From positions 1,975,811-2,039,810 of the forward strand of contig CAADRB010000014.1 of NCBI GenBank assembly GCA_900708905.1: 64,000 bases of DNA, given 5' to 3'. The notes beneath the pieces were generated by a model. That model had not been told where the DNA came from. It worked only from the letters and a program-made list of their open reading frames with translations, and did no database searches. Within the stretch, counting starts at the first letter, position 1, and each line of letters starts with the position of its first letter. The position numbers and the translations under genes were made by a program. This stretch comes from Hymenolepis diminuta (Eukaryota > Platyhelminthes > Cestoda > Cyclophyllidea > Hymenolepididae). This document shows positions 1 to 12,060 of this stretch, piece by piece.

Positions 1-2421
1 CCTTCCTTCCCACAAGAAATATGTAAACGAGGCTACGCCATAGAAGTGAAATGTGAAGAGGAGAGAGTTTATTGCAAATGATTGGTAGTTATGAGCGCAA
101 TTAACTCTGCTTTGCGCGAATATTGGTCGCCAATTGGTTGGGATATCTCTGCATGCACGCTTGCGCTTGCTCGGAACGCTATCAGTGGTACGTCAGCCTG
201 CGCGAGATCCTATTGGATTCTATTCCTTTATTTTTGTTCCTTAAGGAAGGTTTAATCTATTTTTAATTATTTTTTTAAGCCTATTGCTAAGAGACACATT
301 TTTCCAACCTCTTTAATAAATAGACGTAATCACTGAGCTTGGCTATTCCACTCACTGGACGTGCGCCGATGGGCATTAATAAATGACCTCTAATTTTCCA
401 TATGTAAAGCTCAATTATGCTAAGTACTCAGTGATCCATTATAGTAATCGTGTTATAGAGTTTTGATAGACAATTTCCAACGACCTTTGCCCCGATGTGA
501 GCTGGTAAGTTTGTGATAATCTCTCATCCTTTTTACTTCATCAGAGAAGCGGTTAATTAATATAACTGTGTACCTATAGTATTTAAAATTTTTTAAAAAT
601 TACTATTGGCGTGTTTCTAGAATAAAATAATGCGATAAGTTTACGATATACATATCCAAATCTTAATTCAGTATAAAAAGGAAAGAACAAATTTCAAATC
701 CAAATGTCACTAGATATCAACCATATCATTGAAATCGTATTTTGGCAGATTTTAAAGAAATGAAAGCTGCTTGAACGTTTGAATGATAAATGCTCCTTCT
801 AAAATAAACTATTACAATTTATCCATGGAAAAGTATTTAAACACAGAGAATCGTAAAATAGCACAGTAAGTGGTGAACGGGAGCGGAGGGGATTAAGTAG
901 AAAGAGGAAATAAATTGAGGAAATCGAGGAGTTATACTTCTTTAAAATTCCCGATTCATCAGATCACCTAATTTTTACTTGATTATCAAGGTTTACAATG
1001 TCGTGTTCAAATCTTCCAAAGTTCCTTATTTTGAAACTTTGATACCTAAGCTACTAAAGGAGTTGAAGTCCATGATGTTCATTACTGATTGACACATTAA
1101 TTGGAATTGATAGCTTCATCCTGCCATCTTGAATCATTTGTCATTTTTGTAATAAACAAAAGTAGTCGTTTGATATTAGCTGATATGTTTTGAACAGAAA
1201 CGAACTGAAATAAAGTAAAATCAATAACTCGTCCTTGGATTAAATAGAGTCATGTTTTCATTTTAGATACCCGAGAAAATTAGAATGTTAAACTGCCAAT
1301 TGGACAGTAATATACAATTATTGACAATTACAGGAAACGTCTTTACTACAATTCTGGTTATTAACATGCTTTTTTAATATCTATTTTATAATTTTAGAAA
1401 CAGCAATGACTTCATTACCTTAGGCTGCGATCCTACGACCTGGCTACTTTTGAAAGTAATATAATAATTTTCTATAAGACTACTACTGAGACTTCTTCTG
1501 AGTTCTACCTTCGGCTTAACTGTTATTTGCTCGACAATTAATAAAGGTCACATAATTCGTTAACCACATAACCGTATCTCATTTCGCCTGGTGCTCACAA
1601 TCATGATTGTCTTCGCTCAGTACTGATGTCTCCTCTTTCCTTCCGATTCCCCCGTATCTTCTTTCCCCAATTGTTAATTTCAAATTGTTCAATACAACTT
1701 ATTCAACAAAACTCTTGGCCTACTCGCAAGAGGAAAATTTTTGTGCCTTGTTGCCCTTAGGAAGATCATTAGTTCTACGTTTTGATTTCTTAGTCTAATT
1801 CGGTCGAACTCATAAACTAAGGACCTCTGCTTTCTTACCCTACTAAGTTGTGAAGTTAAAAAGACCTAAGAAGCACCGGTCACAAATTTAGGTTCTTAGA
1901 AATGCCCTGTTTATGTAAATCACAAACTTTGGATTCTCGCTCTGAGGAGAATTTCACAATGAATGGAGCATATCTACTTGTTCCCATTGTTTCCTCATAC
2001 ATGTGTACAGGCTACATCAACTAAAAAAAAATCGTAATTAGTATGAGTTCGAATATTTCCATATTTCGACAGTGTTTAGTATTTACATGATTACTTATTT
2101 AATGGTCATTAAAAGCCGGTGTCGATTCATCTATGTTCGTCGTGGCATTTCTTACAATTTTCCGGATACAACATTCTCCGATAGTCAGTAGGGGTTAGTA
2201 AAACTTTGAACCTTCCTTCGGTTAACAAAACTTTAACATTAATATAGTAATGAATAATACTATTTACAAGCCCTCGTGATTTGATTTTTTTAAATTATAC
2301 CACCTTTTTTCAAAACTGTGTTGAACATGTTCATATTTATCATTCGTAAAAGCACATTGAAAATCAAAACTTTGATCTGACTCCAATTTTAACCTGTCTT
2401 TGGTTTATTTTATCTTACTAG
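1..2421. other. Intergenic, no gene supported
   Basis: AT-rich sequence with a degraded SINE at 300-430. I looked for decayed copies of RPTP exons 15-20 here and found none I trust. The 63-codon frame at 1607-1798 has no recognisable domain. Confidence 0.6.
300..430 (-). repeat. tRNA-derived SINE copy, degraded
   Basis: Minus strand shares AGAGGTCAT...TTAATGCCCATC and GGCGCACGTCCAGTGAG with the copy at 61170-61300. Confidence 0.55.
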
Positions 2422-2615
2422 ATATCAGATGTGCTGAATGGCTATTATTAACTCTTTGATGTTCCACTACTCGGATTTGAAAGTAAAGGAAGGCCTAATG
2501 ATTTCTCGGAATTACCCAAATTTATCGCCGCTAAGGCTCCACTGAAAATCACCACCTTCGATTTCCTCACTATGGTCTACGAACAACGCTTGAAATTAAC
2601 CACCATGCTGTGTCG
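2422..2615 (+). pseudogene. Decayed copy of RPTP exon 21
   Basis: Sequence similar to 31507-31706 throughout. The last 35 codons still read FIAAKAPLKITTFDFLTMVY and end in the same phase at a GTATGC donor; the acceptor TCTTACTAG is intact. Stops and an indel interrupt the first half, and the copy is six bases shorter. Confidence 0.85.
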
Positions 2616-4822
2616 GTATGCTTTCAAAATGGATAAACAATTGCCATTTTTTACAAGATTTGATGAATATATTGCGGAGACTTCTCAAGTATAAGTAATT
2701 AAAATGATGTGCGACATTTACGCCTACCCTAAGATTTAAAGTAAATTACCCCGTTATTTAGATTATCTCGGGATGATTTGTAAAACTCTATTTCGAATAA
2801 AATGTGGATGATTGAGTGGCCTATTAAATAAAAAAAGGTAAAAAAGAATGCTGGATCAAAAAAGAGATTAAGAAATTAGATGAATAGCGCGATAAGTATG
2901 GAAGAAGTGTCTTTTTCTTGTTAATGTGGCCGCAAATCCCTGTTAGTTAGAATTGATTTCAATACATACAACTAGTTTTGCTGCGTTAAAGCGTTAGATT
3001 CTGCTAATATCTTTGCTATTAGAAGAAGATTAGTGTGACCAAAGATTCCTGCTACCACTTGTATCCCCGTCTCAGTTGGACCTTGCTGCCGATCCTGATT
3101 TGCAGATGAGGCGTTCGTGAATTCTTACTCCATTGGCCTTGCTCTTGAATTTCACTCATTCTAAGAGTCGATTCTCACTTTAAGGTATTGATGTACTCTT
3201 ACCTGTTGTTCCATTTATTTTTAAAAAGTCTCACTGTTACGTGTTTGTCAATCTTTTCAGAGCTTAACTCAGTCGAAAACATGGGTTTTGGTAAATTTTG
3301 AGGCTGGATCTGATCTGTAGTCACCGCATCTGTGGTTTCATGTAAATTCAACCCTGTATCTTTTGATTCTCACTGTATCTCTGCTTTGCGTTTTCGGTAT
3401 TTGCACCTCACCTCATTCCTTCTCTCGAAAGTAGGCTTGTTGTAAGGGACCATTGACTTTCTTGCTGTGTTATTCTACTTTGTGATAGAATACCTCCGCT
3501 TCACCTGTTGTGCACTTCGCTTCTCTAATGTCTACAGGTGAAGATATATTTACTTGCTTTATCTGGTAACATCACATTTTTGATAGCAACTTCTACTGTA
3601 GGCTCTTAGCAGTTAGCGTCCTATTGTCGTTAGTTTTTGTTGTATTTTCAGGATCCTCTTTCGTAGATACCACAAAGAAAACAAACCAAATGATAGTAAT
3701 CTTAAGAGTGGCTAGAGTTCAAAGAAGGTTCAGAGATAAATTTATCTTTCTAAGTGTTAGCTATCTTCAAATGTTGGTGTTAAGAATTAAGTTTCAAGTT
3801 TCATTTTCATTTCAAGATCTAAATTAATCCATTTCATTTCAATGGTTCATGAAATGGCCCAGATGATGTGATCATTGGTTATCAGTATGTTTACCGTGGT
3901 GATTTTGACAGAGCTGCCAGAATATTTATATAGGTTACCGAATCCAATGAAATAGACATTTTTCTCAACGAAGTAAATTAATAGGAGGTCCAATAAACAT
4001 CTATCATAATGCGATGATTCAAATACTAAATGCAGTATTTACTTTCAATGTAAAATATCCAAAGAGGAAGAATTTCCCTTCTTTGTGATGATAAAATTCA
4101 TATTTTTGCACACTGTATTATAAAAGGTAGGTAATTTTAACACTATCTTAAACGTCCATCCTAAACAAATACGATTCATTTTCTTCCAAATGAACTTTAT
4201 CAAACATGAGTAGTTTAACTTCAAGTCTTAGAGAGACATAACACATCTTTTTTATTAAACTTGACCGCTGTCTATCAGAGGATTTATTAACTCCAAAACA
4301 TGAGCCATTAGCTCATCATTTCATCATTAACGAAGCTCAAAATCAAGATAGTAGATGGGTTTTGAAACCGTAGAGGTCAAAGTTTATTAAATGAACGGGA
4401 AATGTCTTAAAATTCTTGAATTTCAAAGCCAATGTTCAAATGGCTAGTATTTTTCAGGCAACCTCCATTTAAAATAATGCTAAATGAAATGTTCGCATAA
4501 AATTAAGTATTCTAAATTGAGAAAGTAAAAATACTTATTATTAATAGATGATAAGCCACATAGCATATTAAGCTAATTACATCCCGCTTTCCAAATATCA
4601 GATAATGAATATTATCACCAGTAAAACACTTCAATATCAATAGTGATTAGTTTTTCGGTCATCAAAATATGTTATCTCAAAAGTACTATTATTGTTGAAG
4701 GAACAGAACGAAATACAGAGAGTACAAATATGAAATTGGAGTTAAGATAACAACTAGCACTTCACAGCTAACAAATAACAACATCAATAACAAACATCAA
4801 TTCGTAACTGTTTGAGTAAGAG

Positions 4823-5095
4823 CTAACAACAATTATAAAGCAGAGCACCAAGAGTTGATTAGGCCAAACTTCGTAAACAAGGCAACCATAGTGAGTTTGA
4901 AACGAGTGACAGAAAGAGGGAGAGGAGAGCATGCTGAGGAAGAGAGGAGATGAGCAGGAAGCGTAGGGGCCGGTAACTGTCAGGCGTGCGTTGTTCTTGT
5001 GTGGGAAACAAAGATAACTTGGATAAGGACGCGCGAGCACATTGGCGCAGACGTGCTTTTAGGTGAAGCGAGGCGGTTATAGAAATAGGGGAAAA
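4823..5095 (+). repeat. Dispersed repeat family A, copy 1
   Basis: Shares with 11765-12060 the run from GCTAACAACAAT through AGCACCAAGAG.TGATTAGGCCAAA, GGATAAGG.CGCGCGAG and GAAGCGAG.C.GTTATAGAAA. GC-richer than its surroundings. No coding potential seen; origin unknown. Confidence 0.75.
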
Positions 5096-5526
5096 TCGAA
5101 TCCATATGAGAGTTATCCTTCAATGTTATTAGTTTTAATTTCCAAGACTTTAAAACTTTAAGGTTTAAGACTTTAAATCTTTCTCATTTTTGACAAGAAT
5201 TGTGCCCCAACGACACAGAGGCCTGAGTAAATTTAGAGATTAAGAGGTCGATTCTCATCAGAGCATATCCAGTGAAAGGTATAACCAACCAATTCTAAAG
5301 AAATGATTAGCAGAAAATGAATATATCTTTAGGTGCGTCCCAGAATATTTGTTAATGCAAAATATGAATTTATAAGCACTAACGTTGGGTTTGAAAATTT
5401 TTATTAATGATATGAAAATCCGAGCTTATTTCTCCTGATTCACACTTGAAGATCCGCTCAATTTTCAATCTCTTAACTGAGCCCAAGCAGTATCCTAGAT
5501 AAGAAATATCTAAGGCGATTTTTTAG

Positions 5527-5690
5527 GCAATCGAAGAAGTTAGTAAATATGTTTGGGACGACCTAGGCGATATGAAAGAGACTGTGGATAATCGTAGTGT
5601 CACCGTAATGTCACTGTTGTCAATGTGGACGAATTTGAATGTGGTTTGATCTGACACACTCTTGAGATCCAGCCTAAGGAAAAAGAAAGA
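5527..5690 (+). pseudogene. Decayed copy of RPTP exon 22
   Basis: After TTTTTTAG, similar to 35862-36030: shared blocks include the TGGGA-GAC (WDD) core, GATAATCG-AGT, and TTTGAATGTGGTTT. Frame broken by indels and an in-frame TGA; the donor is not clearly kept. Confidence 0.78.
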
Positions 5691-6395
5691 GATAGATTTT
5701 AATACTCTGACTGCAATATCGCGTTATTTCTATTCTGACACCTCTCATTATAGTTGAACTAAGCGGGACATTTTATAAAATTGTTAGTTACAAATCTGTT
5801 AGTAAACTGCAATAAGGTAACTCTGCACGTTCTTCAAGTACAATGTCACGAGTTTGGTGTTAAGTGATGTGATTCAATACAAGGAATGGCCATTAACGCT
5901 GATTGCATATGATCTAATATGTACTTTCTCATTAGAAGAAACCAAGTAATTCTCACTGTGTGAAAAAATGGAACATCCATATTTAGCACAAGTTTAAATC
6001 AAGGTTGTCCAGTAAACCCCTTTAGAGCAAGATTCGTGTACATTATGGTATTTTTCGCGATCTCCGTGGTTAAAATTAACAAGTATTTTATTTTTCCTGG
6101 GCAAAGACCTAGCAGCTCATATCTGTGATGTACAGACACCTAGATTCTTGCCATAGTGAACTCTTTGTCTAGCCTTCACTTCTGATGTTTGCTTCCAACA
6201 ATTGCAACTCGCCTCAATATACTAGATTGAGATCTATTTTTACACAGTGGAGGTATTCTAAAGTAGGACACTCTACGGGATGAATTTCTTTAACTTTTTT
6301 GTTTAGCTTAAGTTCAAAGTTATTTTCAACAATATCGCATTCTAGTAAATTTATGTACGATTACATAAACATCAGAAATTCATCCACCGTTTAGC

Positions 6396-6546
6396 TGTGG
6401 ACAGTGATACATTACAGTTTCCTCGAGCGGTCAGACCAGGCTGCACTGGACACTGAATAGTTCTGCAATTGAGTCGGCTAACACCTGAAATTCATGAATG
6501 CAAATCCAATTACTCAAAGTATTGGTCCACTTATCATTCATTGCAG
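6396..6546 (+). pseudogene. Decayed copy of RPTP exon 23 (WPD exon)
   Basis: After CCGTTTAG, reads LWTVIHYSFLERSDQAA, matching PWTVMHYNFLQWPDYAA with W-P-D changed to R-S-D, then stops. The 3' end is again similar and ends GPLIIHC at a GTGAAT donor. One base shorter than the live exon (151 against 152). Confidence 0.85.
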
Positions 6547-7549
6547 GTGAATTTTTAGTATCAGTTTATAAAAATTAACATGCCTGTTACGGTATACGTT
6601 TTAAGTTCCTTACTGTAAAGTGGGATATTCACAGTATCAAACCGTTCTTCACTGTATTAGAGAAGGGGGGGGGGGCTAAGATCCTAATTCCATGACCACA
6701 AATCTACTTCTATTTTAGTCACAATTAAACTGTATCATACTTATGAAAATAATCCTTTCTTAAAATATCAGAATTACGGGACATGAGTGGAGACCAGAAG
6801 AATATTGCATGCCAGCAATTAACAAGGAAAAAGTGAACTAGGAAGAGATGAAGAAAATATCAGAGGCCACCAAGCATGGTAGACTAAGCTGAAAACTTTT
6901 CAGTCTTCAATCAAAGTGAACCAACCAAATCAACAAGGGAAATCATTAACCGAGAGATACACAATCACATAGTCTCTTGCAGGAGAGAGTAGTGGCCATT
7001 GTGACAAGATGGCCGTTCCCTCTCACTTAAAGATATTTTTATGTTATTTCATAATAACGCGTATTAATAAATGAGATATTCCTTAATAAAATGCATTTTG
7101 ATAACGTCGTCTACAATGCAATGAAATGAAAAATGACGTAAAGAAAATTATTTGCACTGTTAATGATCGGCGATTTTATGGTGAAGTGAGCCATAAAAGA
7201 GCAATGCAAAGCATTGCGAGCTGCAAAGCGCCTTGGAAGTAGGCTTATAAACACTTATTTGCAGTCTAACATAAGCTCAGAGCCTGTACGGAACGTGGGA
7301 GAATAGCGGTCGTTGGATAGACCAGGAAATATACTCATCCTCAGAGTACTATGGTCATTCAGGGAAATAGCCGCTTCCTCTCACCATTATTACTCCGCTA
7401 CCAGGTCCTTAAGTCCAACTTTCTTAAATCTTATATGCCCTTTCAATTTAACTTAACTTATCTATATGATGTTTCTAAGTGAAGTTTTGTTTAGACTAAG
7501 TTTCCTAAATCACACACCAATAATCTTATTGATGTCCTCCATTGTTCGG

Positions 7550-8250
7550 GCTCTACTGCTTTCATCAGAAAGAGGATTTGGCGTTATGGGGATGCTTATT
7601 AACATCCTTTTCTACCACGCCCCACCCCACACCTAATAATCTAAAGGATTAAGGTCTGGTGAGTTAGAAGGCAGCCATAAGAAGTTTGGTGTGAAATGAG
7701 GATGAAAATTCTCGACTATCTGTCCAATCTTGGGTTTCGACAGCTTTATTGGATGGAATCGAATCTTGTCGGAAGATATAGGGTCTTCCTCCATTGGTTG
7801 CGCTGTCTATCTGAGGCGACTTAACAAGAATGGTTCGAAGAGTCTCCACATAGGCATCTGCATTGACTCAAAAGCCCAGAGGAAAAAATGGAGGAGTCAT
7901 GATGCGTCCTTCTTTGCTATCAACACCGAGAATCATCACTGTTGGTGGAAACTTTGTGCACCCGCATAACAGTTGGAACTTCAATGTGGTCCGCCCGCAC
8001 ATAGCCACCTGTCATTTCTTCGATCGACCTTGTGATCCTGGTGGAAGTTTTTTCGTCGTAGTTAGGCCAAAGACACTCCTCTTCTTCCATGTGCTTCGAT
8101 TTCGTTAAGAGTCGTTTTGCACGCACTAATTGATTCTCTTGAGTTGTTATTGTCGACATCAACTGACCTCGACTAAGAATGTATGAAATTTATATCCGAG
8201 GTCTCGATGAACAATATTCCTTATTGTTCCTTTAGATACTTAAAGATCTT
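7550..8250 (-). mobile_element. Tc1/mariner-superfamily transposase relic
   Basis: On the minus strand, frame-shifted pieces of one transposase follow in order: KGTIRNIVHRDLGYKFHTF (helix-turn-helix region, near 8200), YDEKTSTRI and ADHIEVPTVMR (first catalytic Asp region, near 8050-7950), PYIFRQDSIPSNKAVETQDW (second Asp region, near 7760), and SNSPDLNPLDY-VWG (third region, near 7640). The NPLDY motif separates it from the mariner at 42882, which has APSDY. Several frameshifts and stops; inactive. Terminal repeats were not identified. Confidence 0.8.
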
Positions 8251-9639
8251 TGGCAAGATGTCGCGCATTGACTTCCCATGAAATCATTTAATATTAATAA
8301 TGTATTAATTGTTTTATCGAGTTAGTTTAAATCACAGAAATATAAGTGTCCTCAAATACCTTACGCATCCTGATTATTGGCTGCACTTAGCTCACATCGG
8401 CACTAGGTTATTATAACTTCCAGAAGGCCTCACCATGTATGTCAGACGAGAAGCAAAGATAAACGTGAGCATTTCAGCGGTTGCCAGTTCCTTGTTATAA
8501 TCAGGATTTGATTTAGTTTTCCTGCCAGTCTTGTGATTCTGGAACTGTTACACATTCAAAGCCAATAGATTTTGCTACTTCTATTCGCATTTTTTGTAAT
8601 TTATCACTTAATGTCTTATTTAAATGCTGTAAAACTGAATATTTGTGTTTTACTATTGATCCAAGGAAGGCGTAAGCTTCCTGTGACAATGTAGGATTTT
8701 GTAATACATTTTTTCGTTATTCCAAAATAAATTTTTGACTGAGATAAACACTCAGATGGACTAGATATTAGGAAGCATATAATGTCATAAAAAGAATTTT
8801 ACTTTTTAGCTGAAGACATTTCAGTTGCTTCTCGTATATGTTTATTAGAATTATCTTGATATTCAAAAAACGCAGGTTTCTGATCTGCGGATTATTTAAT
8901 TTTCATTGTGATTAATCAGAAAGCTGGGGTTTCGGCAAAACGGGGACTTTATTTAAGCCACAGAAGAAGGAGAACAAGGCATTTTGGCTACACGTCATTG
9001 ATAAACATCCGTAATTATATAAACGCTTAACTCAAATATAAGAAGAATTCAGCTAACAGGCCTAAATAATATTGCGTTCTTTAACCAAAAGATATGAAGA
9101 TAGAATGCTGATTTCCACCGGCTACATTCATAGTTGTCAGTATTATTAGGTTGCAACAAATTAAGGCTTTTAATAAAGGAGAAGCAGCTAAAAAAGAAAA
9201 GCACACAATTCAAATGGAGTAAAATTACCTTATTATTTTTAAAAGAACTCAAAGTTGAAGAAAAATAATCATGGTGTTTAAATGAATGTTTGAGTTTCTA
9301 AATATTTTTCTTGATCTTAATGAGTAAGAGACCTTAATCATTTTCTATGGCAAATAATGCTGTGGAGATTTCTATGCTATTGAGGCTGTCAAACAAGGTC
9401 CAGCGCAAGACAGAACATTTTGGAAACTGCAGACGTGCAACCGGTCACGCATCTAACGATCACACAGGTGAATGCAGAATCTTTCCAATCAATCGGGGAC
9501 CAATATTTTTTGCAATGTAGCGTTATTTTTACTCGTAATTACTCAGTTTTACAGTAAACTCTCTCTACTTCATACTTCCTATCTTTTTATGTCTTTGACA
9601 TAGTCTGGTTTTATCTCGAGAGCAAATTATGTTAGAACG

Positions 9640-9740
9640 CACCGCTAGAGGCTTAGTGTGCTGTCTGCAGCTAGCTGGACTTCTAAGAGGATTACTAAGA
9701 TTTAGCAGAAAGAAATATTTTTGTAGTATCTGTTACAGTA
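9640..9740 (+). repeat. Dispersed repeat family B, fragment
   Basis: CTGGACTTCTAAGAGGATTA and TTTAGCAGAAAGAAATATTT-TGTAG match the 3' part of the copy at 16370-16720. Confidence 0.6.
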
Positions 9741-11379
9741 CAAATTCGTAAGAGTTTGCATCAAATTTTAAATATGCCAATATAGGCGAAATTTTTCATC
9801 ATTTTGATTGGTGAGATCAGGTGATCTTTCTTTTCAGTTCATAGAAAGAAATATATGAAGGGGAAAGTAATTTCCCGCCTTTTGCAAGCAAGTTTATTTG
9901 AATTCGATTTAAAGTGACGATCGATAAGCACTATGTTTACACGTTTTCCCATTTTGATATTTATTTGATAAAACGTTAATTATACGAAATAAAATGGCAG
10001 GTACCTTTTAGCTGACTGAACCATTAAGTGGATTAGAATATTTGGGAAAATATTTGCGAACAATTCCCTCTTATTATTTGAAAATATCTCCTCTTAATGG
10101 AATATTCATAATACATGAGTGAAAGGTTATAAAATAATGGTAAGACAATGGAATTAAACATTTATCCTGGGAACCGAAGTAACAGTAACATTCTTAACCA
10201 AGGAGTAAAGGTGAGTGATTTAAGTAGAAATTCGGGAAAAATTCTGGTATCAAATGAGTTGTACCTCATTCGTTTTTGTGGGATCTGATTGGACACTACT
10301 TCCTTTATTAATATTCAACAACTTCAAGCCTCAAAATTAAAATCCCATTATTTGCTCCATGGAAGACCATGTAAACGCACGTCCACCAGTCCTATTTAAC
10401 CAGCTGTGATATTAAGTCATATTATTTCAATGCACCTTCTTGTTCTCTCATAATAAAAAACTTGTAGCAGAATGCTTATAAGATCTAAGCCAGGCGACAC
10501 CCAAGAAGCAAGAAAGCGGGAAATTTGATTAAGAATGCCTTTAATGGGAGCTGCGATATGATGTGACAGTTCACTAATACGTGTAGGTGCGGGTTATTTA
10601 AAATGTGGCTGTAGTTATTTATGAAATAGTGACTGTTCTTGAGGATTTCGAACTCTGATCGGTTGAAAGAATCTGGACGCAGGTTTGTGATTGATCGATG
10701 GCCAATTGGTTGCTTGGTGGCATTTTCCAGAACTTACAAGTTTACGATCGATGACCTGAGTTTAACTTTCCAGAATATTCTGGTCTGCGTGGTGAGATAG
10801 CGCTATAAATCCTACAGACTCTAATGAATGCGGCTATAACTTTATTTACGGATTGTTGCGATATACAAGCCGATATCACTACCTAGAAGGAAGAAATATT
10901 AAGTTCTGCGGAATCTTATTAAAACTCGTTGCTTCATATAGGTTCATGTAACACACAAAGGCTAATCGTTATTTCAACAAAATGAACAAAAGTATAGATA
11001 GACTATTGATCTCGTCAATGGAAAATAATTAATACTTATTTCATAAATGCAGAATAAGTTAATTGTAATCTGTTCATTTAAGTTCTTCACATTTATTTTG
11101 AGAAGAGGAAATTTACATCATTATCTGGTGACTCAACTTTTCTCTCTTAACTCTTTCAGATAGTGATTAAATAATAAAAGGGTGATTTGGCTTTTTCTTT
11201 TATCGTACATCACATATATTTTTACGTGGAAATAGGTGAATTCAGTTTGAGGCAACGAAAGTAGGGCATAGAGAAGCCAAGAGCAAATTCGAGTGAATGT
11301 ATTTGAAACAAACTCCATTCAGTCTACATTTCACTCGAGAAATTACTAGATTTAGTATAATAGGAAATGGCGTACGAGA

Positions 11380-11465
11380 GTGAAATAGTGGTTAATTGGA
11401 TGGACCGCAACGTTAGAGTCACGAGATTAATTCTCATTGCCCCGTTATTGGAACGGCCTATAGCA
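11380..11465 (+). repeat. tRNA-derived SINE copy
   Basis: TAGTGGTTAATTGGATGGAC resembles a tRNA A box and D arm, and CACGAGATTAATTCTCAT a degenerate B box (GGTTCGANTCC). No CCA-ready acceptor stem pairs, so it is a retroposon rather than a tRNA gene. Confidence 0.5.
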
Positions 11466-11764
11466 CTCGTCTAATATCGGGGACTGTGGAGCTAAGGAAG
11501 CTCCATGATGTTACTTCTTCGTCCAAGTTGTATGGGTGTTCAATTATATTGCATAACTCTAGCCAAAAGGTGGAGTGGTGAAATGCAACATCTATTAGGA
11601 GTGGCTTCAGGATATCTTCCCTCAACTCACGTCAATCACTGTTTCCTGATTCCACAACAGACTTCGGAGATTTATTTCCTGGTTAGAAGCCCATAAACAA
11701 GGCTCAAAGGCGCAGAGGTATTATTTTGTCGCTGAAAAAGCTGTTGGGGTTAGAGTAACAACTA

Positions 11765-12060
11765 AAGGCTGGCAGCTAACAACTAACAACAATCACGACA
11801 GTTTTAGAGAGAAACACCAAGATCTGTTTAGGCCAAAATGTATCAATCAAGACGTAATAAGGACTCAAGCGGGTAAGAGATAAGGGACAAAGGTGATGAA
11901 AAAGCAGTGTGGGAGCCGGTGCATGACGAGCGTGTGTCCGTGAATGTGTGAATGGAAACACAAAGACGGTTTATATGAGTCACTTGGATAAGGGCGCGCG
12001 AGGTATGAGTGTAGATGTACTTTCCAATGAAGCGAGACAGTTATAGAAAAAAGAGGAATC
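11765..12060 (+). repeat. Dispersed repeat family A, copy 2
   Basis: Same orientation as copy 1, with ACTTGGATAAGGGCGCGCGA as the best-conserved block. Small open frames here are chance products of the repeat. Confidence 0.75.

Noticed and set aside
6960..7050. Decayed copy of the P-loop exon (block with GCCATT and AGATGGCCG)
   Set aside because: Only short matches to 38755-38893; SAGVGRTG coding cannot be traced.
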